NCBI GenBank assembly: GCA_964019155.1
Contig: OZ025240.1
Span: 33,512,007-33,576,006, forward strand
Length of the DNA stretch: 64,000 bases
Origin: Osedax fenrisi
Lineage: Eukaryota > Annelida > Polychaeta > Sabellida > Siboglinidae
Direction of reading: 5' to 3'
In this document: one piece after another, positions 12,001-25,161 of the stretch
Numbering within the stretch: position 1 is the first letter of the stretch
How the letters are laid out: each line of letters begins with the position of its first letter
Notes under the pieces: model-generated
What the model was told of the DNA's origin: nothing
What the model saw: only the letters and a program-made list of their open reading frames with translations
Databases searched by the model: none
Made by a program: the position numbers and the translations under genes

Positions 12001-14341
12001 AGAGTTTATATATATAATATATTAATAATATAATCTTTTTATATTTAATAATTATGTGATATTATATACATACAATTTTAATAGTCTGGAAAAACTACTG
12101 CTGACTCAAATATTGGCAGATCTATTCTTGAATTAGTAGACAATGTTCCTAAGTTGGACAAAGATGAATTTGAAGAAATGTTTAATTCTAATATGAAGGT
12201 TAGAATTATATATATAAATATATATATGTGTATGTGTGTATTACAAAATCTAAAATATCATCAACATTATATTACGTATGATATTTTATACTTTTCAATA
12301 TTAAATGTTATTGTTACTATTACTATTATTTTTTATATAATTATTCTTTCTCTATTTTAATATAATAGATATTTAATTTAAGAGATCACATTAATTTGAA
12401 CAACAGATCAGAATTATTTTTAATAAATATTTGTTTAATAATTTAAATATTATATTTAAAATTAAAAATGAAGTTTTATGAGATATCATTTATAAAAAAT
12501 GCAAATTTAATCAAATATTTGGAAAAAAAAACATTTAAAATATATTATAACTCATCTTATCAAATTTGTACCCTTAAAAACATAGAAAATTCTCCTATAT
12601 TTAGAATTTAGAATTTAAATTACTGAAAGTAAATAAAGTATTGCACCTCCCCTTAAAATTGAGCACTTATTATAATATACAATAATTTATCTTTATTTTT
12701 ACACATTTATATTATTTTTTGTAATATATAAAAAAATAATTATTTTTAATTATAATTGACCCTATTTTGAATAAAACTTTAATACAAATGTATTTATCAG
12801 TATATATATATTTCATTAAGTTTAACATTTATATAAAGTTTCATTTTTATAAAGATAATAATGTACTAATTTATTATATAATAACTATTAGCAAAGACAT
12901 ATTTTTGTTATGGTTGCATGCATTTTTCATAATTTATTAATTAGGACATATCCCTATAATTATACTTTTAAAAATAACAACTAAAATATTAATTAAATAT
13001 ATGATATATATTCTTTATTTACTAAAATTAAGATATTTTTGAAAATTTCTCTACAATCTAATAAATATATGCCTCTATTTATCATATTTTTTTATACACC
13101 TTTTACTATATGTTTCCATCTTTATGGGTTTAACACCCATCAGATCTATATGATCCGGTTTCTCCTTTACTATTACCTTAAGACATCATTTTACTCCATA
13201 GATTCAATGATATCGTAAGATATTATTTATTTGTTTTGCGACCTGTTTATTTTTGATGATATTTGTTTGTTATTTTATTTATTTATTTTTCTGTACATCT
13301 ACGATGGAAGATTCACACCTATGTTAAGTGTCAATAAATATAGTTATCTATCTAAATTATATATATATATATATATTTATAATGTAATTTAAATAATAAT
13401 TTAATCAAGTGTAATTATTTCATATTCTTATGGGGATATAAAATCCTCCATGTCTTTTTGTTGAATTTACATGTATAGAGATAGGGAACGCATTGCTTCC
13501 GTTTATTGAATATTTCAGAAAACATCTTCATTGAATTTAAAATGATTTGTTATATATAATCGTATATAAATAGACATTTATATATATAATCCTAGAGACA
13601 AAAAATATATACTTTATATGTATAATAATAGACATTGTTTATGTTATTTTATTTTTTCACTAATTTTATAAAATCCGATATATCATAATTATATTGTTAA
13701 TATTGTCTCTCTGGAATTGTGCATACATATGTTATTTATATACGCAAACATAGCAACAAAATCTATATCCGAGTAAAACGCATTTAAAAAGTCAAACAAT
13801 AAAATTCAAATAAATTATAAAGTAATAACATTATGTATTTAGCTAATATAAAATCAATATTATAGAGCAATAGATATGTTTTCTTATCTATATATAAATT
13901 TTATATTTAATGAATTTATATATTATATATAAAACATTATATAACAATTTATATTATTTTTGAATGTAAATTTTAAAATAATTTATTTATTTAAAAATTG
14001 CATACTTTTTATGCTATTTCAAATTTGATTTCATATATAATTTTTTTACAGTTACTAAATAACATCATTAATCAATATACATAATAAAAAAAAAATTACG
14101 ATTTAACGAATTTATCCATGGCGATATCTAAACCCTTTTATCCCCCATATACAATTATTTAACTATTACTAATAATTGTTATTATTATCTTATCTTATTT
14201 TATATGTAGTCTGACACATTTACAATTATGATCTGATTAAAACAGGACATGCTGATGGTTATTTACCTTACAAAACTTGTGAAAACACAATTGAAGATTG
14301 GAGAAAGAATCAACTTATTAAAAGGAGCCAAAATTGCATAA
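1702..14341 (+). CDS. EIF3F: Eukaryotic translation initiation factor 3 subunit F, eight exons, complete
   Basis: Encodes the MPN-domain subunit f of eIF3, the complex that loads mRNA and the ternary complex on the 40S ribosome in the cytoplasm. Exons by GT-AG borders and phase: 1702-1810, 6071-6144, 6478-6557, 6844-6981, 8626-8717, 9030-9166, 12085-12198, 14246-14341. They sum to 840 bp, 279 aa, with every phase matching. Seen: an N-terminal HPMVLFSITDSFERR block and IGTLLG (MPN start), LLIHEYYS and HLTVDV in exon 4, MFVPIKVEVVYYQTEK in exon 5, and a C-terminal helical part (IEYCEEVL, then SGKTTADSNIGR, then LDKDEFEEMFNSNM, then DMLMVIYL). These align collinearly with animal eIF3f. The length is near the short invertebrate form and lacks the long Pro/Ala N-terminus of mammals. 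The start is the first Met before the MPN block. Introns are 0.3-4.3 kb. Sequence is divergent but intact. Confidence 0.95.
2208..2600 (+). mobile_element. MITE family A, copy 1 (8-bp TSD)
   Basis: Bounded by TATTATAT at 2200-2207 and 2601-2608. Termini GGTACCT-GGTCAAAAGCTTCGCG and its inverted partner ending GCTTTTGACC-ATAATCC. The terminal inverted repeat continues through GCCCGCAAA and TTATTCGAATTA. No ORF. An 8-bp duplication fits the hAT superfamily. In eIF3f intron 1. Confidence 0.85.
2650..3062. mobile_element. MITE family B (8-bp TSD CTTAGTAT)
   Basis: Bounded by CTTAGTAT at 2642-2649 and 3063-3070. The inverted ends share GTTCATAACCGGCGCCAAAA and continue, imperfectly, for about 70 bp to CGCTTTCG. 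Like family A it begins GG plus a few variable bases before the conserved terminal repeat, which suggests one transposase family. The interior has a perfect 18-bp palindrome TTGAGACTCGAGTCTCAA (2724-2741), GATCCC-AAA-GGGATC, and a (TG)n tract near 2904-2950. Confidence 0.8.
3372..3749 (-). mobile_element. MITE family A, copy 2, inverted (8-bp TSD GTTAATTA)
   Basis: Opposite orientation to the copy at 2208, bounded by GTTAATTA at 3364-3371 and 3750-3757. The interior matches copy 1 as a reverse complement (for example the AAACCCAATCAAACCAAACC stretch). The pair could fold an intron transcript into a hairpin of several hundred bp with family B in the loop. Confidence 0.85.
4078..4531 (+). mobile_element. 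MITE family C, copy 1 (7-bp TSD ATGATAC)
   Basis: Termini CAAAGATTTTCCGAAGG and CTTCGCAAAATCTTTG extend as inverted repeats through GATATAACACT. Flanked by ATGATAC at 4071-4077 and 4532-4538. 454 bp, no ORF, in eIF3f intron 1. Confidence 0.8.
4565..4672. repeat. (AT)n microsatellite with ACCAAT interruptions
   Basis: Runs of TA dinucleotides broken by ACCA at three places; it ends at the third family-A MITE. Confidence 0.9.
4674..5070 (+). mobile_element. MITE family A, degraded copy 3
   Basis: Begins GGTTCCTGGTCAAAAGCTTC and ends with a decayed partner (TTCGAATACAG...TAAATCGCTAAGC). Inserted in or beside the (AT)n tract, so the target duplication cannot be defined. A further terminal scrap with GGTCAAAAGCT starts near 5787. 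Confidence 0.6.
7570..7878 (+). mobile_element. MITE family C, degraded copy
   Basis: Shares TTTTAAATTAATATGTATAT, GAACAATG and the right end (GGGAGTTTTATATCTT...AGATCTTTG) with the copy at 4078, same orientation. The left end is eroded. In eIF3f intron 4. Confidence 0.5.
9167..12084 (+). other. eIF3f intron 6
   Basis: 2.9 kb, strongly AT-rich, no coding exon seen apart from the MITE at 11372-11836. The region 9480-9610 (CTTACATCAA repeats, ATCGAAGG) has a slight internal duplication but no clear element. Confidence 0.6.
11372..11836 (-). mobile_element. MITE family C, copy 2, inverted
   Basis: Reverse-complement copy of the element at 4078, bounded by CAAAGATTTTACGAAGC and CGGAAAATCTTTG. 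Flanks CTAGGGT / CCAGGGT agree at 6 of 7 positions, supporting a 7-bp duplication. Located in eIF3f intron 6, about 7 kb from its inverted partner. A terminal scrap (TTTTGCGAAGCAAAGAT) also occurs near 16920. Confidence 0.8.
12199..14245 (+). other. eIF3f intron 7
   Basis: AT-rich. 13080-13345 is pyrimidine-richer and ends GTTAAGTGTCAATAAATA followed by (TATC)-like repeats, resembling a LINE 3' tail. No ORF. The rest is featureless. Confidence 0.4.
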
Positions 14342-14565
14342 TTATTATATTGATAAATATTGAATTATTATAGTGATTTTATAATCATTACTCTTATTAT
14401 ACATTTATATTTGTATATTATATTAATATATTTTGTTAAATATATTCATAAATATTAAATTTATAAATTATATTATTTATTTGTTATATTTAGGTTGAAT
14501 TTAAGATATTTATATTATTTTTTTAAGATAAATATTATACTTTCAATCTCTACTTTTATTAAAAA

Positions 14566-15156
14566 TTGAATTGAATTGAATTGAATGAATATTTATTATG
14601 AATTTTTCAAGTTCGATTTAGTAATAATATATAACAAGATGTTGTGATAAATTCACAAAACGACAACAAAATGTAAACAGTAAACATATAAAAATAACGA
14701 TAGTAAATTAGAAACGTATTACATGTACCGGTGATAAAAACAATTAATAATTAACATTAATATTTTATCAAATTATATATATGTATAAATAAAGATTACG
14801 TTATAATTTTTTTAAATATGATTTTTAAAGGTAATAAACTATTTGCAAATACAATATTTTCATCAAGACAATTCCAAATTTTAGCTATTCGATTATTTAG
14901 TAGATTTTTTGTTACATTTAGATTATATTTATTCGTACTAATTTTCATAGAATGGCCTCTTGTATTGTAATTTGTCTTTTTGATATTAATAATAGATGAT
15001 GCATCTATAGATATCAATCCATTAAATAGTTTATATACCACAACAAGATCAAATCTAGTTCTTTTAATTTCTAGATAATCTAGAATTAGGTACATTAATC
15101 TTTCCTTATAATGTAAACCGCTCTCGATAAATCTTCTCAAAGAATTTGTGGACATA
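14566..15156 (-). pseudogene. CR1-like LINE 3' fragment
   Basis: The minus strand encodes the C-terminus of a LINE reverse transcriptase (RRFIESGLHYKERLMYLILD...IKRTRFDLVVVYKLFNG...NTRGHS...IWN.LDE). It is nearly the same as the C-terminus of the copy at 45332-46530, so one family. 5'-truncated. The 3' end is a short tail of CAATT units (seen as TTGAA on the plus strand, 14566-14586). It sits about 220 bp past the eIF3f stop in the opposite direction. Confidence 0.85.
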
Positions 15157-17644
15157 AAAATGTTCAAAATAATATTTAGATAATATATTTATTTATAAAA
15201 TGACACTTAATATTACATAGAGTTGATGTCCAAGTTATATTATTAATTACACTAAGTAATTTATACAATTATTCAAATATAATGATACCAATAATATGTT
15301 TAAATGTTGCTTACAAATTAGCATTACATATTTGTAAATTGAAACATTTATTATTATAATAATATTAAGCTAAGTTAAGTAAAATAAATATAATTTTATA
15401 AATAATAATGACCATATATGCAATAAAATTAACAATGACATTTTTTATTTAAAATAAATATTGGTTGGATATAATCATTTGGTTTTTAAAATGTTTTGTA
15501 TATGCCGTTATAATATAATTGAATAATATTATATCATACAATAAAACTAGTTGTCATGTTGCCCAGAGTAAGATGTTAGCTTTTCATAAAATCAATTTAT
15601 TTTATTTTTAATTAGATAAATTATTCGATTCATGAATCTACGTATTTACACTACATAGGCAGCCTGCTATCAAAATATATTCATAGAATTCATTTAATTA
15701 TTATTGAATTAGTAAATATATTTATAGTTGGAATATTATAATATAAGATATATAAAAATACAAAATTAAACAATAATATATATTTATTTAGTTTTAATTT
15801 AAATTACCGGACTATTTTCTATCGCTAGGATATTTACAATAAAATCGTGTGATATTAATAATATCATAACTGTTCTAAATAAATAAAATCATTCTCGTGG
15901 ATGACTGAGAAATATCTGCCATATAATCTGGCTACTTTTTTGGTGTGAAGATTGAATATAATAATATGTAACCAGTGCTCTTTTACGAAGTGATAACAAT
16001 ATAGATTCTTAATACGAGAATATAACACATCTAAAAACCGAGAGTATATATTTTTTTTTAATTTTACTATAAATCTAATTTTTAGAAAATTAATTTAAAT
16101 ATTTTTAATAATAATAATATTACTTGTTATTAAACCATTTCAAGTAATCAATATATTTTTTATTTAATTTCAAACAAAATATAATATTACTCCTTAATTA
16201 ATTTGTAAATGTCATAAATAAATATAATCTCCATATTAAGATAATTAGGGTTATTTTCACTAAGTTTCCACTTGGAAGTCGGATAATGTGATAACTTTAG
16301 AAACAATATTATGAGATTATTATAAGACTATATCTGTTATAGTTCAGAGGGGTTAGTAATGCAAGATGAGAGTACATAGAGGAACAGTACTCAATACGAG
16401 TGAATACTAAAGGTGGTAGTGAGTGGGAGTGTTATTTCCTAATGTGATAAATTTTAAAAAGTATAATTTTTTAGTAAATCATATCGGATTAATAATATTT
16501 AATAAATGAGTGCAGTGTATTATGTTAGAATGTGTTTGATGCGTATCGTAAGCATAATAACATAGTCGATAGCTTAGTTGCTAAGTAAAGATAGTACTAT
16601 AGATATATATATATATATATCAGCATAAATATGGAATGGACATCAGGAAAGTGGAAATTATAACAAATAAGTAGAGGATAGAAATAGAGAATAGAAGAGG
16701 TCTATGAAAAATCACAATTATATTTCATGATGTATAGGGGAGAATAGGATTTATATAATTTAACTTATTAGGATTATAATCTATTATATAATGATTATTA
16801 CATAATATAGTGTTACATAAATGAAAGCATCATTTACATTATAAACATTATAATATTAAAATAGGGTTAATATGTTAATATACAATGAACCTATAGTTAT
16901 TGTACAATTATATTCAACAATTTTGCGAAGCAAAGATGGTGCACTCCTTATCTAATCTATGTAAACTAATTATTTTAATATAGTTCCGATACCAATCACT
17001 AGAAGGATACACAGTGTATTATTATAAGTTATATTTACTATTAATAATTCATAAGATAATTTAATTAGTAGATTAATATACTTTAGATATTGTAATAGAT
17101 ATATGAATTATATTTAAAAAAATATATTTTCAGATTAGATTTATTTGAACCGATCATTTATTTATACATAATTATATAATATCACTTTTAAATATTATTT
17201 TAAGACTATTTTACTAACCCACATAGACAGTTATTTATATATATATAGGCCTATATACTACATTATTTTTATTGTAAAATAATTAAATATACGTTTAATT
17301 TATGTTATGGTATAGGTATATATTTGTATGAGTAATAATTCATATAAAGATGTATTTATTAAAATAGTGTTTGGGTAATATAAAATGTATAAATAAATTA
17401 TAGCATAGTAATAAAAATAAAATATTTATAAACAAAAATTCAATAACGATGTGCAATAATCATGATTTAAAAATTAACAAACTTGGTTAACAATGCTTAA
17501 CAAATAATGTATTATATAATCAGTAATGCAGTGTAATATATAATATTAGGTAATCACAAATATATGATGGTATTTAATTTGACCACTTGCATATAATTAG
17601 TAAAAATAACACATAAAAAAGATATAATTTAACTTAGTGAATTA
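15157..17644. other. AT-rich intergenic DNA, no gene seen
   Basis: Between eIF3f and the ERR 3' end. Only short AT tracts and a MITE-C terminal scrap near 16920 were recognised. Confidence 0.5.
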
Positions 17645-18024
17645 TCCCAGCTAACAGTAATATCCTCATAATAGCAGCATAATAGTATATATATATATAA
17701 TAGCCTCACATGTTTACATTGTGCTATTATGCTGCTATTGTGATGCTATTATTATAATAGAAACATAATAACATTACAAATTATAATAGCAGTATAATAG
17801 ACTTGTAATGGAAACATAATTTTGTCAGCAGGCGACAGCATAGAAAAGATAATTATCTTCATCTGAAGCCTTTTAGAGGAAACAATAATATAATGAATTT
17901 AATAATTCACATGATATATATATATATACAACTTTCTTCTAATAAATATTATTATTATAATAGCATAATGTAAACATTTGAGGTATTATTTAATCTATTA
18001 TGAGGCTATTATTGTTAGCTGGGA
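17645..18024. mobile_element. MITE with TCCCAGCTAACA ends (TSD ATTA)
   Basis: Left TCCCAGCTAACAGTAATA and right TATTATTGTTAGCTGGGA are inverted, and the similarity continues through CCTCATAATAG. Flanked by ATTA at 17641-17644 and 18025-18028. The interior is built from repeated ATAATAGCA / TGCTATTAT words, so it is partly self-complementary. No ORF. Confidence 0.75.
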
Positions 18025-18179
18025 ATTACTGAAATGAAATATTAAAAACTACAAAAGTATAATAATTTCACTTATTTAATGATATAGGTTTATATTAAGA
18101 TATTGAAATATGCACTAATTAATAAAAGTAGGCATATTTGAACATGAGTGAAATTTGATAATATGTGTTAATATAAATG

Positions 18180-18229
18180 GTGTTTTTCCTACAATAAGAT
18201 CTAGTAATATAGATCACACGATATACAAT

Positions 18230-18260
<31 letters not shown>

Positions 18261-18550
18261 AATTTACATAGGTTAGTTGAATTAATCGATTTGCTAGTAC
18301 ATTTAAAGATGTCAACTGTACGGGTCTAAACACACACACGACTGTAGGAGGACATCGATATGACGTAACCTCATTCACGTTGGTGAGGATTACGTAATTA
18401 TATTGACTTAAAACACTCGCAATGGGGTCAGGTAATTATCAGAGGTGCGAACTCGCCTAGGAATATAACGATAGCACCCTATATAACTCACTGCATTATA
18501 TAACGATACAACATGATTACAGATATATATTGTTAATGAGTGCTAATTTA

Positions 18551-18606
<56 letters not shown>

Positions 18607-18744
18607 AGAAGCACGAGAATATTGTATCCACATATAATGTCTCCTAGGCTACTATTCGATGTGACCAGTGTGCTTATAATTCCGGATGCTCCTCGACCAC
18701 TAGATGTCGCCGTGCCTATTGTTATCCGGTAGCCTATTGTTGTT
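18180..18744 (-). other. Presumed 3' UTR and downstream flank of ERR
   Basis: Follows the ERR stop at 18747-18745. 18610-18744 is GC-richer than its surroundings, as a 3' UTR could be. (AT)n tracts lie at 18228-18262 and 18550-18601. 18300-18490 is a moderately GC-rich stretch without an ORF. I see no convincing AATAAA on this strand. Confidence 0.35.
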
Positions 18745-18939
18745 CTACGTGGCCACGTAATCGAGCATCTCGCTGAGAAGCTTGTGGAGCGGAACGGTCT
18801 CGTTCTTTTTGATCTTCAGCCAATAATCTCTGGCTATCATCTTCGCCTAACAGAGTAGAGAGTATTGTTATAGGATTGTGCATACATATAGTTAAGGATG
18901 ATTTACACATCCATACATTCTCATATATAAAATAGTTGG

Positions 18940-18980
<41 letters not shown>

Positions 18981-19173
18981 TGTATGTATAAGGAATATAA
19001 GGACATGGGAGATTTGAAAATATAGGAGATTTGAACAACACGAAATAAATCGAATTTATCTAGATAGGTATACATAATCAATAATTATAATAATAATACT
19101 AGGGGAAATGCGGGTAATACTGGCCGGCTTATAATATGGGTCATTACGGTATATCTGTAACTTGTTATCAAAT

Positions 19174-19221
<48 letters not shown>

Positions 19222-19721
19222 ATATTTATCAGCATCATATTTATATTAATAATACATATTTTTTATTTTAATAAATGCATTTATAATTTAATACTGGCCG
19301 GCTTATAATACGGGTCATTACGGTATATCTGTGACTTGTTATCAAATACAATATATATATATATACATATATGTATGTATAAGGAATATAGGGACATGGG
19401 AATTGGGAGACTTGAACATATAGGAGATTTGAGCAACACGAAATAAATCGAATTTATCTAGATAGGTATACATAATCAATAATTATAATAATAATACTAG
19501 GGGAAATGGGGGTAATACTGGCCGGCTTATAATATGGGTCATTAAGGTATATCTGTAACTTGTTATCAAATACAATATATATATATAAGATGTATATATT
19601 TATCAGCATCATATTTATATTAATAATACATATTTTTTATTTTAATAAATGCATTTATAATTTAATACTGGCCGGCTTATAATACGGGTCATTACGGTAT
19701 ATCTATAACTTGTTATCAAAT

Positions 19722-19764
<43 letters not shown>

Positions 19765-22700
19765 CTATATATATATAAGATGTATATATTTATCAGCATC
19801 ATATTTATATTAATAATACATATTTTTTATTTTAATATAAATACAAAAAATTAATTTAAAAATGAAAATGAATTAATAATTTATTTATCCAACATTTTCA
19901 TTAATTCAATATTTCAAAGACAATTGAAAAGATTAATTAAATATGAAGAATTATTCATATATTAATACAAAATTTTTAAAATATACTTTATATTTAATAT
20001 TAAATTCGTGGGGGATTAATTAACTAATGTATAACCAACGTAATATAGGTGTCCAATGAAAATGATTGATTTTAAGTTACTATTTTAGACATATTATCGG
20101 GTAGTTATATTATCTACATTTTATTTTAAATGCAATACGAATTATATTATTTACAATATCGATATAGGACCTACATAATATTGAAAAACATATTTCAATT
20201 AAAACCGAAATAATAAATTATTTTTTAAAATTTAATAACATATTTTGTATAAATAATAAATATATCTGTTATCTATGACATATTTAAGTAAATATAGGAC
20301 AAGTAAATATAGGATATCTACAGCTTTCACTATCGGACACTGACCTGCATGACGAGTGGCATTGCCAGCAGGAGATTACCACTACGTCTATCGCAGGACA
20401 TCGTACAGATAGTGTTACTATGCTGTCGTTCGTACTCTATCATGGCGTCGTGTATGCGGTCTTGAAGTTCCTGTACTCGGTCGGTGTTCTCGACGTTCAT
20501 GTCTGTAGAGATTATAGGGGTCAACGGGAGGGTTATAGTATAGGTTATAGGGGCCAACGGGAGGGTTATAGACTATATAGTATAGGCTATAGGGGTCAAT
20601 GGGAGGAATAGAGTACAGGTCATATGGGTAAGTAGGAGTTTCGTGGTCGAGGATTGGTGGTAAAGGTATATTATCACATTTTAACTTTTTATATTAGAAA
20701 TTATGTTTAACAAATAAATAATGTAAATATATATATGGGACGGAACGGGGTAGTGACCGATAACGGAGTAGTGGTCGTTTTAATTAACGCTTAAATGGTG
20801 CTAGATAGGATAAAAAGCTATACATACAATATTTAGATAATCAAAATATCTATAATATAAAGTAATTTAAAAAAAAATAATTAATTAATTACTCTTATTT
20901 CATACATAATAATTGTTGTAAAATGTTAACAAAAATATGATTATATATATTTATACTTATTTATGTGTATGATTGTGTGTATTCATCAAATAAGGTGCGT
21001 ATGCCTCATAAATATAATTATTTAATATTAGGCCTACATAATTAAAAAAATATAAATCGAATACATTACGAGATACCTATTATATATTCTGATACTAGCG
21101 GCCACTACTCCGGACTTGCATTATTTTATGCCTTTTTTAATACCTAATAAATCGTTAATATTATTTAGTAATATATAAAAGTGAAATCCCAGTATTCTAG
21201 AACTATATGATTTATAGCTAATTCAAAAAAAAATAATATTTAAAATTCAGTATTTAACGATATATTAGAAGAATGCTGAGGCATATATATTATCGGCCAC
21301 TACTCCGTTCTCTCCCCTACATTTAAAAAATAAAAAGTGCACTAAATGAAGGACAAACACGAACGAGCAAGAACACGGTGGTGGGGTGGGGGAGGAATCG
21401 TAACTCCCATGTATTAACCGGGATTCAAGAGTAGCATAGCCTTCATGAAGGCGTATTCCTCGTGATTAATCATCAGTCTGGTCAGCTTCCGGGCCAGCTT
21501 CCTTGAGATGTTCGTAAACTCTATACAGTCCCCTACCTGCAGGTGGAACAATCAACATTGATATCACCGGCACGATTTACGTATACTATGTTATACTATG
21601 GGATATATAGTATACTATATATCATTCTTTAAAATAACTATATATTATATTTTATTATTATAAATATAATTATTTATTTTATTTTCACGTTTGAGCATAT
21701 TTTAAATACGGATTATGTGATAAAATACAATCATCACCATCATAATCATCATCACAATTATCATCATCACCATTATTATCATCATTATCATCATCATAAT
21801 AAGCTGGTCCATATACATGTAAACATAGATTATACGAATATATACTATAGTTATAGCAAAGTCCAAGGGCTTTAGTTATACCATACATTCAGTATATGTA
21901 TTACATGATTGTATGCATGGATATAATGCATTGCTATATAAGATAACACTCATATTATTTACATGTAAAAGATAGCAATATAACGGGTCTACTAAGAGGA
22001 AAATAACTTTAGATAAAATAATTATATACTTTTTATTTACATTTTAGACAACATTCATATTTACAAAATATATTAGACTACAAAATCTAAAGTAAAGTAG
22101 AAGTAAGTGTAGTTTAATAAAAATAATAAAACTATGTATATATATATAAATATAGTTTATTCTATTATGGTCAGCATATTAGTTTTTTTTAATTTATCGG
22201 CCATTTGTCACGGATGGTAAACATATGAATTTAAATTATATCGCCGCCAACGCATAAACTACGCGTACTACTATAGTAGGTCAGAGTACAGTAATGTTAT
22301 TACGTCATAAGCAGCGTAACAATGGCCTACTAGCCTTAATGTTCTCGTTACAGTGAAAGTCGTCAGAGAAGATCAGAGTTCCGTTGTAGGGCGTTGACCG
22401 GAACACCAGACTGAAGCACTGTATGTCCAGCCACGTGCTTTGTAGTAAGACCATCTGGTCCGATAGCGAGAGGTTCAGGAAGCCTGCGTTAGTGATGAGA
22501 TATAGGTAATGTATACAGTGTAGATATACCTATATAGGCAACATTACAGAACACATATATACATTTATATTGATATTGTATAAATGTATATATTATATGT
22601 ATTATAGATTATTATTATTACTCAGATATGGATTTACTTTTATAATTTAATGATATATACATAGGTATACACAAATATAGGTGAATTACATAATCTATCG

Positions 22701-23234
22701 ATAATTGATATTGTCGACCTTGCCACAGTGTACAAACTGCGTGGACAACATATTTCCATTGTTCGAGTTCTATTGTCTATTAAAGCACTAATATATTAGT
22801 TATTAAAATGATGGTTTTATTTGTTCTTGATTAATTGCCTCATTATATAAGTCCTATATATCTCTGTATCTAAAACCACATTATATATGCATTTTATACG
22901 TGCACTCGTGTATATATATTCATACCAATATGTATACATACCATAATATTTCACAATACTATAACATTTGTATTTATATATATAGGATATACCTATAGGA
23001 TATAGTATACTATTATGTATGATAGTATATACATACAGTAACAATGTGTTGATAGTGTTATATCATCTAAAAGTTAAATTATATTGTACTGAAAACTATA
23101 TATAGTACTTATATATTTACTTATCCCTGCTTATACTAAGAAAAAGTATTAGTAAAAGTATATTTTTTCAATTTAAATTCAGGTAAATTATGACTCATAC
23201 ACATACACACACATATACACACATACACACACAT

Positions 23235-23294
<60 letters not shown>

Positions 23295-24464
23295 ATGCGT
23301 TTGTAAGTTTGTATAAGTGTATATTTGTGTGTTTGAAAGATAACATATATTTCTCTTATTTAGAGTGTAACATCGATGTAAATAAAGTTGTTTACATTGG
23401 TTACTTTCTATCATTGATATAATGTACAATATATACATTGTACAATATACATTATATATCGTATATATATACATATATGTATATACGTTTATATTTATAT
23501 ATTTAAAATGTAAATAATCTGTGATATCTGTGATTTCTGGGATATCATAAATTAGTATCGTTATTGGTTATTGACACACGTGACAATAGGGTAACCTGGT
23601 ACTTGTTTCGCCCAGCCTATCGTAGCAACGAGTTCTCGATCCGCTAAATCACTGAAAGTAGACATGAATTTGAATTCGTCGTCTGCCAAAGATTGATCTG
23701 GCATCGCGTACACTTTCTCCGGTTCGATGGAAATTAAACTTGCCAATATTTTATTGTCTGTGCGAAGGTGGATGATGTTTTAATTATACACGAGTAATTT
23801 ATTATTCGTAAACAAATAATTCAAATTGAATGGTAACTAAATAATGTTATTTGTATCATTCTATAAATATAAAAACCTATAGTATAGATCTAACTATAGA
23901 TTATACACCTGATAGAATAATAATCAGCGGTATGCTAATCTATTTATAGTACAGTATTACATAATAAGGTTATAGGCTAAATGGAGTAATTATGAGCTAA
24001 CTTTATTACAGTTAATCATGTTAAGTAATATTATAATAAGTTTCTTACATAATTTTAAATTAACTATATTTATATAAAGACATAATATATATCATGAAGG
24101 AAAGTATCTGTTGAATACAACAAATTATGAAAAATATTAACTCTATTAGTTATTTACCCTTATTTAGAGCTAAATTAGCATAGTTTGTATGAACGGGAAC
24201 CCCCTCCCCACATGAAATAAAACTGTAACACTGATGTTAATAACTAGAACATAGGCCATAGGATGTAGGACCTACATTGTAGGTGTCTGCAATGCATGTG
24301 TCCGAGGTATTACACAATAGCTAACTCTGTAGTTGATATTGCATTGTTTCTCTGCACATCGCTTTCAGGTGAATCGGTAACGACATCTTGAAACTTCTAG
24401 AATATCTGGATCTTCCACCTCGACCTCTGTCTTTTCTCACACCTATGTATTATATAAAACATAT

Positions 24465-24552
<88 letters not shown>

Positions 24553-25126
24553 CATTCCTCCTTTAAATGTCTAAAGATCCCCAAAATGTATCAAAATAAG
24601 ACTAGTATTTTTTCTTTGTTGATACCAAGTTAATATAATAATTTATTATTTCCATATATATAATATGTAATCATTATATTATATATATATATATATATAT
24701 TTCAAGGTTATATATATACATTTCATTATTGTTATTTTTATGGAATCTTTTCATCTCATCTAGGAATTTAGATGACATAGTATAAACACTCTAGTTTATC
24801 ATATACTATCTGAACTGACCTTCTCTCAGCATGCCCATGTGCAGACACTTCTGAAAGCGACAGCTCTGACACGCCTTCCGCCTCCTCTTCGTGATCTCAC
24901 AGTTCCCATTGGCCGGACAAGTGTAGATGATGGACGCTGTAGAAGTTCGGTTTGCTATTAGCCAATCGGAAACGGTTACACCACTGGCGAAATATCATTA
25001 CGCTAGGCTACGATGGAGTTATTATAACAATACTGGACATATGAATACAGGCATACACTTAGTAATATTTAGGCTTTAATATTATAATATATTATATTAC
25101 ATATTTATATATTTATATATTTTATA

Positions 25127-25161
<35 letters not shown>

